A model generated the notes under the pieces. The model ran no database searches. It was not told the origin of the DNA and saw only the letters and a list, made by a program, of their open reading frames with translations. Both the position numbers and the translations under genes were made by a program. This document shows positions 42,173 through 50,373 of a DNA stretch of 64,000 bases, piece after piece. Numbering within the stretch: position 1 is the first letter of the stretch; every line of letters starts with the position of its first letter. This stretch comes from UBA7672 sp030824255 (GTDB lineage: Bacteria > Pseudomonadota > Alphaproteobacteria > Caulobacterales > Hyphomonadaceae). The DNA lies in the NCBI GenBank assembly GCA_942493305.1, contig OW818686.1:186001-250000 (forward strand), in the 5' to 3' direction.

Positions 42173-43710
42173 CCACCCTCCTCCAGGGCGTCGAGCGCCC
42201 GGGCCAGTTCGGCTTCCATGTTGAAATACTTGGCGCGCTCCCAGAAGCGGGGACGGCCGATTCCGGTGCCGCGGTGCGAGCCCTTCAGCTTGCCGTCCTT
42301 GTCCTCACCGTCGATCTCGTAGCGCATCACGTCCTGCGTCACGATCACGTCGCCTTCGAGACCCATCACCTCGGTGATGGAAACGATTTTCCGTGTGCCA
42401 TCGCGCAGACGCGAGGCCTGCACCACCACATCGACCGAGCCCACGATCATCTCGCGGATGGTGCGCTGGGGAAGCGTGAAGCCGCCCATCGTGATCATCG
42501 ATTCGAGACGGGACAGACCTTCGCGCGGCGTGTTGGCGTGCAGCGTGCCCATCGAGCCATCGTGGCCGGTGTTCATCGCTTGCAGGAGATCGAATGCTTC
42601 GGGTCCGCGCACCTCGCCCACGATGATCCGGTCAGGACGCATACGCAGGCAGTTCTTGACGAGGTCCGTCATGGTCACGCGGCCCTGGCCTTCCAGGTTC
42701 GGCGGACGCGTTTCCAGACGCACGACGTGCGGCTGTTGCAGCTGAAGTTCGGCGGCGTCTTCGCAGGTGATCACGCGCTCGCCAGGCGCAATGAAGGCCG
42801 TAAGCGTGTTGAGCAGCGTCGTCTTGCCCGAACCCGTACCGCCGGAAATCAGCGTGTTGCAGCGACACGCCCCGATGATCCGCAGGATTTCCGCACCTGC
42901 CGGACTGATCGAACCAAACCCTACGAGGTCCTGGATCTTCAGCTTGTCTTTCTTGAATTTCCGGATCGTCAGCGCCGGGCCGTCGATGGCCAGCGGCGGC
43001 GCAATCACGTTCACACGGGAGCCGTCCGCCAGACGCGCGTCGCAGATCGGTGAGCTCTCGTCGACACGGCGGCCAACCTGGCTCACGATGCGTTGGCAGA
43101 TGTTCATCAGCTGCGCATTGTCGCGGAAGCGGATATTGGTGCGCTGGATCTTGCCGGCGACCTCGATGTAGGTGGTGCCAGCGCCATTGACCATGATGTC
43201 GGCGATGTCGTCGCGCGCCAGCAGCGGCTCAAGGGGACCATAGCCCAGAACGTCGTTGCAGATGTCCTCGAGCAACGTTTCCTGCTCGGCGACACTCATC
43301 ACCACGTTCTTGATCGAGACGATCTCGATCACGATGTCGCGGATTTCCTCACGCGCAGATTCCTGGTCAAGCTGCGCAAGCTGGCTGAGGTCGATCGTAT
43401 CGATCAGCGCGTTGAAGACTTCGGTCTTGGTGCGGTAATATTCGTCCGAACGATTATCAACGGCTGCGATTTTTTCCTTTGGCGGCGGCGGTGGCGCGGC
43501 TTTTGCGGTCGGTTTGCCGCCCATCGGCACGATCGGCTTTGGCGAATTGGCCTTCGGCGGCGGCGGAGGCGGCGCCTCATCCGCAAGAGTCGACACCGCC
43601 GGCTTGGTAGCCGGCGGCGGGGCAGCGGGTCTGGCAGCGGCCGCCGCCGATGGCTGAGACGGCATTCCCGCCCCGCCGGTGGTGGATCGCTTCCCGAACA
43701 TTCCACTCAT
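42169..43710 (-). CDS. cpaF: Flp pilus ATPase CpaF/TadA
   Basis: A 513-residue secretion ATPase that powers pilin assembly. A Pro/Ala-rich, probably disordered region covers the first 75-85 residues. The N-terminal domain contains DNAQLMNICQRIVSQVGRRVDESSP. The Walker A motif GGTGSGKTT is near residue 290-298. It is followed by CEDAAELQLQQPHVVRLETRPPN, the RMRPDRIIVGEVRG (Walker B) box and TGHDGSMGTLHAN (His box), as in GspE-like enzymes. It starts 3 nt after the cpaE stop and overlaps tadB. Confidence 0.97.
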   Translation of the reverse strand: MSGMFGKRSTTGGAGMPSQPSAAAAARPAAPPPATKPAVSTLADEAPPPPPPKANSPKPIVPMGGKPTAKAAPPPPPKEKIAAVDNRSDEYYRTKTEVFNALIDTIDLSQLAQLDQESAREEIRDIVIEIVSIKNVVMSVAEQETLLEDICNDVLGYGPLEPLLARDDIADIMVNGAGTTYIEVAGKIQRTNIRFRDNAQLMNICQRIVSQVGRRVDESSPICDARLADGSRVNVIAPPLAIDGPALTIRKFKKDKLKIQDLVGFGSISPAGAEILRIIGACRCNTLISGGTGSGKTTLLNTLTAFIAPGERVITCEDAAELQLQQPHVVRLETRPPNLEGQGRVTMTDLVKNCLRMRPDRIIVGEVRGPEAFDLLQAMNTGHDGSMGTLHANTPREGLSRLESMITMGGFTLPQRTIREMIVGSVDVVVQASRLRDGTRKIVSITEVMGLEGDVIVTQDVMRYEIDGEDKDGKLKGSHRGTGIGRPRFWERAKYFNMEAELARALDALEEGG

Positions 43711-43713
43711 GCT

Positions 43714-45384
43714 TTATTTGCCCAGCAGCTTTTTGATCAGCGAAGGCTTGCTCGCCTGAATTTCCTTGCCGGTCAGTTGCGCCGCCAACTGGTCGAGGCC
43801 TTGAGCCACTTTCGAATCCGGCGCGACGTCGAAGATCATCTGACCGTTGTTGGCAGCCGTGCCGAACAGTTGCGCGTCGAAGGGCAGCACCAGCGACGGC
43901 TCGATGCCGATCGCCTGACCGAAATCCTTCGGCGGAATTTCCGGACGCTTCGGCAGGCCCACCATGTTCAGGATAAGCTTCGGCGGATTGTCATTCGGGC
44001 GCGCAGCCTTCAGGAAGTCGATCAGGTTCTTGCCGTTGCGCAGCGAAGCCAGGTCAGGACCGGCCACGACCACCAGCTCATCCGCATGGATGACGGTCGA
44101 CTTGAACCAGTCAGTCCAGATATGCGGCAGGTCGAGCACCATGAACGGCACCGAACCGCGCACCTGATCGAGAACGCGAACGTAAGTCTCCGGATCGAGA
44201 TTGTAGGTACGGTCCAGCGTCGCCGGGGCCGTGAACAGCGACAGGCGGTCCGTCGCCTTGGTGATGAGGCGGCCCATGACGGCGTCATCGAAGCGATCCG
44301 GCGACATCAGGGCGTCGGCGATGGTCGCCTGCGTGTCCTGGTTGAAGTCGAGGCCCGTTGTGCCGAAGTTGAGGTCGAGATCGACCAGCGTCGCGTTGAC
44401 TTTGCAGCGCTCTGTCAGCGCCCATGCGAGGTTGTGCGCGAGGGTCGATGCGCCAACTCCGCCCTTCACGCCCGTCACAGCCAGCGTCTTGCCGGTGAAC
44501 GGCGCTTCCGGGTCAGCGAACAGCGAGCCGATGGAGCGGATCATCTGCACCGGCTCAAGCGGCGCAACGAGGTATTCCGAAACGCCACGGCGCATCAGTT
44601 CGCGATAGAGGCGGATGTCGTTCGTCTGGCCGACGACCACAACCTTGATGTTCTCGTCGCAATACTCGGCCAGCGAATCGAGCTCGGCCAGAAGCTGACG
44701 CGGATCGCCCGAGCCTTCGATGATAAGCAGGTTCGGCGTCGTCTCGTTGACGTAGTACTGCATCGCAGCCGGAACGCCGCCTTCGAAGACGTCCATGTTG
44801 ACGTTCTTCATGCGGCGATCCTGTTCGATCGTCCGCATCAGGCCGAGGGTCGCGGTGCGCGCGCAGAAGGCGTGGATGACAATACGCGGGATCGTACGGT
44901 CGCCGCCGTCATGGCCGCTGCCGAAAGCATAGTCATAGCCGAGGCCCTGCCCCGCCGCGTCGTCAGCGACAGGCTCCGCCTCGTAGGACGACATCGGCGG
45001 AAGGTCTTCCACTGGCGGCGAGGCCGGCTTGGGCTGCAGCCAGGGCTGCGAGGCATGCTGCGCCGAGGGAGGCGGAGGATAATCCTGCTCGCTCTCTTCC
45101 GCGTAACCGTCGCCGTCTTCTTCGGTGAATTCCTCGGTGAACTCGACAACGTGACCGTCATCGTCCTGCGGCGTCAGGAAGACCGACTGGCTGGCTGGCG
45201 CCGTCTTTGGCTGGAGGAAGTCCGACGTCGTGTATGCCGGATCGACGGCATCGGAGCCGTGCTCCTCGGCGTCGCGCAGCGCGGCCGCGAAAGTTGCGCC
45301 CAAGGGCGCATCCATGTCGAGGTCGAACTCGTGGACAAGCTCGTCGAGCTCGCCATCTTCAAATTTGTCCCGCGGTCCGGTCAT
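43714..45384 (-). CDS. cpaE: Pilus assembly protein CpaE/TadZ
   Basis: A 556-residue protein that places the pilus machine at the cell pole. The first 130 residues are acidic and Pro/Glu/Asp-rich with no fold visible. A receiver-like domain follows (RIVIHAFCARTATLGLMRTIEQD, VVVVGQTNDIRLYRELMRRGVSEY). The ParA/MinD-like ATPase domain has the deviant Walker A GVKGGVGASTLAHNLAW and LPHIWTDW. I chose the ATG at 45382-45384 (MTGPRDKFED); the frame is open 82 codons further without homologous content. It is 11 nt from cpaD. Confidence 0.93.
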   Translation of the reverse strand: MTGPRDKFEDGELDELVHEFDLDMDAPLGATFAAALRDAEEHGSDAVDPAYTTSDFLQPKTAPASQSVFLTPQDDDGHVVEFTEEFTEEDGDGYAEESEQDYPPPPSAQHASQPWLQPKPASPPVEDLPPMSSYEAEPVADDAAGQGLGYDYAFGSGHDGGDRTIPRIVIHAFCARTATLGLMRTIEQDRRMKNVNMDVFEGGVPAAMQYYVNETTPNLLIIEGSGDPRQLLAELDSLAEYCDENIKVVVVGQTNDIRLYRELMRRGVSEYLVAPLEPVQMIRSIGSLFADPEAPFTGKTLAVTGVKGGVGASTLAHNLAWALTERCKVNATLVDLDLNFGTTGLDFNQDTQATIADALMSPDRFDDAVMGRLITKATDRLSLFTAPATLDRTYNLDPETYVRVLDQVRGSVPFMVLDLPHIWTDWFKSTVIHADELVVVAGPDLASLRNGKNLIDFLKAARPNDNPPKLILNMVGLPKRPEIPPKDFGQAIGIEPSLVLPFDAQLFGTAANNGQMIFDVAPDSKVAQGLDQLAAQLTGKEIQASKPSLIKKLLGK

Positions 45385-45395
45385 ATCCCCAGTCC

Positions 45396-46076
45396 TCAAT
45401 CCACGGCTGTGCTGATAGCGCCGCTGGCGTCGTCGTTCCGCTCGGATGACGTCTTCTCGCCCGTGCGATATTTTGTGAATACGATCGAACGGCGCTGCGT
45501 GTCGGCCGGATCCATGGGCTGATGCCCCACGAGGTCCGACGGATTGGCGATCATCGCCGCAAGGTTCACCGCCACAGCGCAGCCCAGCGACGGCAGCGAC
45601 GAGTTGGACGACGTGTCGGTGAAGTCCCAATGCGAAATGTCAGGGCAGTTCGGCACCACTGCTTCAAAGGTGCGATAGCTGATGATCAGAGGGGCCGAAC
45701 GCGCGCCGGTCCCGTCATAGGCGCCTTCAGCGATCATGACCTGGTCGATGCCCTCGGCCAGCATCACCGCGCGGGCGTCCGCTGCGGCGCGCATTGCCGA
45801 GATATCGTCGGGACCATTGCTCGGGCGCGAAATGATCACAGCGCCATGGCCTTCCTGCTGGTAGGCCAGCGCGAAGCCCTTCACGGCGTCGCGCTCGCGC
45901 ACGCCTAGCTTTTCGCCCGAAACCACAGTGCCGATTTTCAGTTCGGCCGTGGTCTCCTGCGCCACGATCTGCGTGTGCATGCGGTTGGACCAGCCGATCT
46001 GCTCTTGCGACTGCATGCAGCCGGCCATGGCCAGCAGCGGCAGCCCAGCAAGAGCGATGTGGATACGCGAAGCCAT
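45396..46076 (-). CDS. cpaD: Pilus assembly lipoprotein CpaD
   Basis: A 226-residue outer-membrane lipoprotein associated with the secretin. Signal ALAGLPLLAMAGC with a lipobox ending at Cys17; the conserved CpaD C-terminal features are SSLPSLGCAVAVNLAAMIANPSDLVGHQPMDP. The intermediate domain has AFALAYQQEGHGAVIISRPS-like sequence. The start ATG at 46074-46076 follows a GAGGAACGC site. Between cpaC and cpaE in the operon. Confidence 0.95.
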   Translation of the reverse strand: MASRIHIALAGLPLLAMAGCMQSQEQIGWSNRMHTQIVAQETTAELKIGTVVSGEKLGVRERDAVKGFALAYQQEGHGAVIISRPSNGPDDISAMRAAADARAVMLAEGIDQVMIAEGAYDGTGARSAPLIISYRTFEAVVPNCPDISHWDFTDTSSNSSLPSLGCAVAVNLAAMIANPSDLVGHQPMDPADTQRRSIVFTKYRTGEKTSSERNDDASGAISTAVD

Positions 46077-46089
46077 GTGTCTGCGTTCC

Positions 46090-47604
46090 TCAGTCAATGA
46101 TGAAGCCGCTGGCGCCATTCGGAGCGGGCGTTTTGCCCGCGGCCGAACCCGGCGCCGCGTAAACGTCGTTGAGTTTGCCGAACAGGATCGTCCTGCTGTC
46201 CGTCGCGGCGACATAGCCACGATCGGGATCGCGGAAGCCCTGCGGATCAGTCGGATCGACCAGGTAAGGCGTCACGATGACGACCAGTTCAGTCTCTTCA
46301 TTCTGGAAGTCGCGGCTGCGGAACAGCGCGCTGAGCACCGGAACGTCCTTGATGCCCGGAACGCTGTCGAGGTTCTGCTTGGTTGCTTCCTGCAGCAGGC
46401 CCGCAATCACCAGACTGCCGCCCGAGGGAATTTCCACCGTCGTTTCAGCGCGACGAACCTTGAGCGCGGGAATGGTCATCGTTTGGCCGGCAATCGCCTG
46501 CCCCGTATCGGGATCAATCGCCACGCCGGTGTTCGCCTGGAAGCCGCCTTGCGTCGACAGTTCAGAGACCTCGACCGACATCTGCAGCGAGATGCGGCCC
46601 TCGGACAGAACGACGGGCGTATAGCCCAGGCCCACGCCGTAAGGTTTGAACTCGATCGAGATCTTCCCGTCGTCCTGCGCAACCGGAACCGGGAATTCGC
46701 CGCCGACGAGGAACTTGCCGGCCTCGCCCGAGATCGCGGCAAGGTTCGGCTCGGCCAGCGTGCGCACGAGGCCCACACGCTCCAGCGCATTCACTTTCGC
46801 GCCGACAGTGCTCTGCGTCGCGCCGCCGACAAGATTTTTGTAGCCGAGGTTGGCGACGAGACCGCCAAGCGACGTGCCGGCGATCGGAAAGCCGTTCGAG
46901 GCGCCGATGCTGAGCGTATTGTCGAAAGCTGAGCCCGTAAGCTGGCCGAACCCGACAGAGCCCGTCAGGTTGATGCCCATCTGCTTGATGACCGAGCGCT
47001 GCATCTCGACGACGCGAACCTTCAGCGTCACCTGATCCTTGCCGTCGATCGCCATCAGGTTGAGAACGCCGTTGTCATCCTTGGCGTAGGTGCGTGCGAG
47101 TTGAACAACACGGTCTGACCCGGACAGGTTCGGCACCGAACCGGCGAGGATGATCCTGCCGTTGACGGATTCAACCTGAACTTTCGATCCCGGTACGTGC
47201 CGCTTGATAAGCGTCCGCAGCTGTTCCATGCCAGCCACGCCGTCGGTCACCGAAATTTCCAGCGTCTTGATCTTGCGGCCGGAGCGGTCGAGGAAAACGA
47301 TGTTGCTCTCGCCGGCCGCCACGCCCATCACGGCCACGCGGCGACGATCGCGCGCCACCACGTTGGCGATCTTGTCGTTGGCGATGATCACGTCGTCGAT
47401 GTCGACGTCGAACTCGATCATGTAGCTCTTGTTGACCGTGAGCGTCAGCACCTCGGTCGATTCCGGGGCCGTTGCCTCTGGCAGCGTCATGCGTGTGCCG
47501 GCGCCGCCGGCAAGGCCATCGCCGGTGGGCTGCGCCAAGGCCGGGCCGGCAACGGCAAGCGCCGCTGCAAGGCTGGCCAGGATAAAGTAGCGGTTGGTCG
47601 ACAT
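46090..47604 (-). CDS. cpaC: Flp pilus outer-membrane secretin CpaC
   Basis: A 504-residue secretin that forms the outer-membrane channel for the pilus. A Sec signal ends VAGPALAQ. The N-terminal pilus-assembly N0-like domain (LTVNKSYMIEFDVDIDDVIIANDKIANVV) and a BON-like domain (RLIKRHVPGSKVQVESVNGRIILAGSVPN) are followed by a secretin core with GEFPVPVAQDDGKISIEF and VRRAETTVEIPSGGSLVIAGLLQE. The C-terminus ends VVIVTPYLVDP. I chose the ATG at 47602-47604 because GAGGAA is 5 nt upstream. It is followed by cpaD. Confidence 0.96.
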   Translation of the reverse strand: MSTNRYFILASLAAALAVAGPALAQPTGDGLAGGAGTRMTLPEATAPESTEVLTLTVNKSYMIEFDVDIDDVIIANDKIANVVARDRRRVAVMGVAAGESNIVFLDRSGRKIKTLEISVTDGVAGMEQLRTLIKRHVPGSKVQVESVNGRIILAGSVPNLSGSDRVVQLARTYAKDDNGVLNLMAIDGKDQVTLKVRVVEMQRSVIKQMGINLTGSVGFGQLTGSAFDNTLSIGASNGFPIAGTSLGGLVANLGYKNLVGGATQSTVGAKVNALERVGLVRTLAEPNLAAISGEAGKFLVGGEFPVPVAQDDGKISIEFKPYGVGLGYTPVVLSEGRISLQMSVEVSELSTQGGFQANTGVAIDPDTGQAIAGQTMTIPALKVRRAETTVEIPSGGSLVIAGLLQEATKQNLDSVPGIKDVPVLSALFRSRDFQNEETELVVIVTPYLVDPTDPQGFRDPDRGYVAATDSRTILFGKLNDVYAAPGSAAGKTPAPNGASGFIID

Positions 47605-47612
47605 GACGTTCC

Positions 47613-48488
47613 TCAACCTGCCGTCGCCGAAGCGACAGTTTCGTTCCCGTAGCGATAGACGCGCACGCCTTCGGCATCCTGCGAGACGCCGTCGCGATAG
47701 ACGCGGCCGGCGCCAGTCGCGCCCTGCGGCGCAGCCATATCTGCGATGGAGCGCAGCGTAAGAGAGATGTCGCCGGCCTTGCGCGCAGTATTCAGCAGCG
47801 TGGCGTCGCGTTCCGTCAGCTCCAGCGTGGCGCGCGAACCGATGATCGCGGCGCCCTGCCCCGTCGCGGGCTCTTCGGCGTCTTCGGCGGGCGGCGTGCC
47901 GTAAAGCGTGTCGATCGCGAGCACGCGGATGTTGGTCAGGATCATGTCCGAGCGGATGCCCAACCCGCCGCTTGCGCCGGTCTTGTTGGTGTCGACTTCG
48001 CGCGTGACGATGACGTCGACGCGATCATTCGGCTGGATGAAGCCGCCCGCCGCAGTCTCCGCCTCGATCTCCACCGAGACCGCGCGCATGCCCGGCGTCA
48101 GCATGACCGACATGAAGCCGGACGTGCCGGGGTGGACCAGCTTGGCCTTCGTCGCCGGCTCGCCCTTTATGACGTCGACGCGCGCAACGGCGCCGACCAT
48201 CTTCTCGAGAGCTTCGGGTTCTTTTTCCTTGTCGATGAATGATTCGGTCTGCGCATCGGCCGGCCACTCCTGCCAGGAGAGGTCTTCCAGCGAGACGAAC
48301 TTCCCGACCGGTATGGTCGCGTTGGCGACGAGGATCAGCTTCATCGGCATGCGCGCAGGCTCTGGCGCAACCGCTGGCGTAGGGTTTGCAGTGGCCTCTT
48401 GAGGCTGCTGTACAGTGCGGACGAGGAAGACGGCGCCGATAGCCGCCGCCGCCGCCACAACTAGAATGATCAGTCGCACGGGCGACAT
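47613..48488 (-). CDS. cpaB: Flp pilus assembly protein CpaB/RcpC
   Basis: A 291-residue protein with one N-terminal membrane helix (LIILVVAAAAAIGAVFLV), then a periplasmic SAF-like domain (MKLILVANATIPVGKFVSLEDLSWQEWP) and the RcpC/CpaB region (AVSVEIEAETAAGGFIQPNDRVDVIVTREVD). It links the inner-membrane machine and the secretin. It is 8 nt before cpaC. A 165-bp gap separates it from cpaA. Confidence 0.95.
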   Translation of the reverse strand: MSPVRLIILVVAAAAAIGAVFLVRTVQQPQEATANPTPAVAPEPARMPMKLILVANATIPVGKFVSLEDLSWQEWPADAQTESFIDKEKEPEALEKMVGAVARVDVIKGEPATKAKLVHPGTSGFMSVMLTPGMRAVSVEIEAETAAGGFIQPNDRVDVIVTREVDTNKTGASGGLGIRSDMILTNIRVLAIDTLYGTPPAEDAEEPATGQGAAIIGSRATLELTERDATLLNTARKAGDISLTLRSIADMAAPQGATGAGRVYRDGVSQDAEGVRVYRYGNETVASATAG

Positions 48489-48653
48489 GAAAGGCCCTCC
48501 ACCGAGTCCCCGACAGGCCTGAGAATGGCGCTATCCTGAGCGGGCAGACTTCCACGAGGGCTCTAAGGGAGCGTTAAGACGGAGCGTTCCACCCTATTAA
48601 CGAATTGGCGGATAAGTTAACCTTCAGCCTCGGCTCAGGGGCAGGATCCCCCT

Positions 48654-49166
48654 TCACGCAAGGCCGCCCAGACCCGCCAGGCCAGCTGCCAGCACAGGCG
48701 ACGCCGGCGCGGCGATCAGCGCTCCGGCGGCAATCGCCACCGCATAGGGAGCGCCCTCTTCCGGTGAAAGCAGGCGCGCGGCCCATGGCTGCGAGGATTG
48801 CACCTTCATCCGGCGCAGCACGATCAGGAGGCCCGCAAGCGCCCCGCCCGCGATCGCCATGCCCATGACAAAAGGCGCGCTGGCGGACAGCCCGGTCCAC
48901 AGCGAGGCCGCCGCGATCACCTTCGCATCGCCGCCGCCAAATACATTCAAGTAGAAAAGGCCGGCGCAGACGATCAGCACGCCCGCACCGAAAACGAGAT
49001 GCCAGCCGATCTCGTCCATGGACAGGCCCGCCGCCATCGCGGCGGGAATGAACAGGACGCCGAGCGAAATCGACACCCAGTTCGGAATCGTCATCGTCGA
49101 GACGTCGTGCCAGGCCGCGTAAATCAGGAGCAGCGGGAATGCCAGGCAGAGCAACGTCGTAACCAT
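48654..49166 (-). CDS. cpaA: Prepilin peptidase CpaA (A24-type)
   Basis: A 170-residue multi-pass inner-membrane aspartyl peptidase that removes the leader of Flp pilin. The two catalytic Asp lie in YAAWHDVSTMTIPN (about 25) and GGGDAKVIAA. Six hydrophobic segments are seen. I chose the ATG at 49164-49166; a TTG 10 codons earlier is less likely. A terminator lies between flp and cpaA. Confidence 0.92.
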   Translation of the reverse strand: MVTTLLCLAFPLLLIYAAWHDVSTMTIPNWVSISLGVLFIPAAMAAGLSMDEIGWHLVFGAGVLIVCAGLFYLNVFGGGDAKVIAAASLWTGLSASAPFVMGMAIAGGALAGLLIVLRRMKVQSSQPWAARLLSPEEGAPYAVAIAAGALIAAPASPVLAAGLAGLGGLA

Positions 49167-49260
49167 CAACCACCACCAGAATTCTTGTTCAAGCAAGTTG
49201 CCAGAATTCGCTGAAGGAAGCGTTGACCAAACTCAGTATTCGCAAAGTATAAAACGAAGA

Positions 49261-49287
49261 AAGCCGCGGACCGAAGGTCCGCGGCTT
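49261..49287 (-). terminator. Terminator downstream of flp pilin
   Basis: A perfect 12-bp stem (AAGCCGCGGACC at 49261-49272 with GGTCCGCGGCTT at 49276-49287). On the minus strand it is followed by TTTCTTCGTTTT. It could let pilin mRNA exceed that of the assembly genes. Confidence 0.88.
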
Positions 49288-49322
49288 CCGATGTCCACGC
49301 CAGCCATTTTGGCCGGCGTTGA

Positions 49323-49484
49323 TTACATCTGGTTCGAGATCGTCGTGAAGGTGTCGTTGGCGTTCGAGCCGAGCGTCGACACGCCGCCGATGACGGCAAC
49401 GGCGATCAGAGCGGCGATCAGGCCGTACTCGATGGCGGTCGCGCCGGATTTGTTGTTCAGGAATTTCTTGAAGAGGTTTTTCAT
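49323..49484 (-). CDS. flp: Flp/Fap-type pilin (major Flp pilin)
   Basis: A 53-residue pilin precursor. The short basic leader MKNLFKKFLNNKSG is cleaved after the Gly by CpaA, giving the mature start ATAIEYGLIAALIAVAVIGGV, the Flp hydrophobic helix with the conserved Glu5 and Tyr6. The remainder is small (about 20 residues). Start at 49482-49484, preceded by AGAAGC. First gene of the pilus region and followed by a terminator before cpaA. Confidence 0.95.
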   Translation of the reverse strand: MKNLFKKFLNNKSGATAIEYGLIAALIAVAVIGGVSTLGSNANDTFTTISNQM

Positions 49485-49810
49485 TTTGCTTCTCCGCAAT
49501 GCATGGCTTTTTATTGCCCACCCCAAGTACCATCACCCGTAGTAGGCAGGTTCAGTTCTACATGGGGTGGATTGATATCTCGTGAAGCGATCAAGAAAAT
49601 TGCATGTATTCGTATTCAGAGATGCTTAACCACGGCTGTTGAGATCCGATTCAATACTTTGAACGAAAGACTAACGCGACGGTTCCGCGCGCCGTATGGA
49701 TTCAAAGGAATCGCGCGCGCGAGTCATATGCGCATCTGCGCCCGTCGCCTTAGCCATTGATTCAGGCTTGCTCCCTATCGTCGGCCTACACGTTCCGGTT
49801 GGAGCCAGGC
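49485..49810. promoter_or_regulatory. 326-bp divergent promoter region of flp and the secretin-N-domain gene
   Basis: No gene is seen. It is AT-richer than the surroundings, as expected for a strong promoter region. At 49615-49629 the + strand reads TTCA-GAGATGC-TTAA, one mismatch from the CtrA site TTAA-N7-TTAA. CtrA controls pilA in Caulobacter, so this is a plausible but weak site. A GATTC (CcrM-type GANTC) also occurs nearby. Confidence 0.45.
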
Positions 49811-50248
49811 ATGTCGAAGAAATTTTTTGCGGCCCTCGCAGTCGCCATCGCTTTCGCGCCCGCCGCGTTCGCTGATCCACTCAAGGTGACGGTCGATCAG
49901 ACCGTGCCTCTCAAGATCGCCGGAGCCGCCAACTCGGTCATCGTCGGCAACGCTTCTGTCGCCGACGTCGCCGTGCATGATGCGCGCACGCTTCTGGTGA
50001 CCGGCAAGTCATTCGGCTCGACCAACCTCACCGTCCTCGATCGCGCCGGCAACACGATCTATTCGAGCCAGCTGATTGTCGGCGGCGAAGATGATGCGGG
50101 CGTCACCATCGTCCGCGGCCAGGGCACCTACTCGTACTCCTGCGTCGACAAATGCCGCGCCACCCCGATGGTCGGAGATGATCCGGGCCACTTCTCGAGC
50201 GTCATGGGCACCATCAACAGCAAGGCCTCAGCCGCTCGCGGCCAGTAA
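49811..50248 (+). CDS. Secreted secretin N-domain (pilus assembly N-terminal) protein
   Basis: A 145-residue exported protein. A Sec signal ends APAAFAD, and the mature part reads KVTVDQTVPLKIAGAANSVIVGNASVADVAVHDARTLLVTGKSFGSTNLTVLDRAGN. This is the same N0-like 'pilus assembly N-terminal' domain seen at the start of CpaC, but alone and without a secretin core. Two Cys in SYSCVDKCRATP may pair. It is divergent from the pilin gene. It may bind the secretin or pilin in the periplasm. The ATG at 49811 follows GGAGCCAGGC. Confidence 0.85.
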   Translation: MSKKFFAALAVAIAFAPAAFADPLKVTVDQTVPLKIAGAANSVIVGNASVADVAVHDARTLLVTGKSFGSTNLTVLDRAGNTIYSSQLIVGGEDDAGVTIVRGQGTYSYSCVDKCRATPMVGDDPGHFSSVMGTINSKASAARGQ

Positions 50249-50373
50249 GCCCTGCCCTGCCAACAAGCTGAGACGCTGGCGCTGACCTGTCCTTGATGAT
50301 GAGCGGCCCCAAAAGGCCGCAAATTGAACACGTGCGGTGCGCTGACAGCCATTTGCCTAAGGCCACATAGCGC

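Noticed and set aside
43093..45522. An 809-codon open frame on the plus strand opposite cpaE and the 5' part of cpaF
   Set aside because: It is antisense to well-identified genes, and its protein is a His/Arg/Asp-rich shadow typical of high-GC antisense frames.
48570..48620. CtrA sites upstream of cpaB
   Set aside because: Several TTAA half-sites occur, but none is paired at the 7-bp spacing.
50303..50320. Hairpin GCGGCC/GGCCGC between the secretin-N-domain and MFS genes as terminator
   Set aside because: A 6-bp stem without a T run on either strand; not convincing as a rho-independent terminator.
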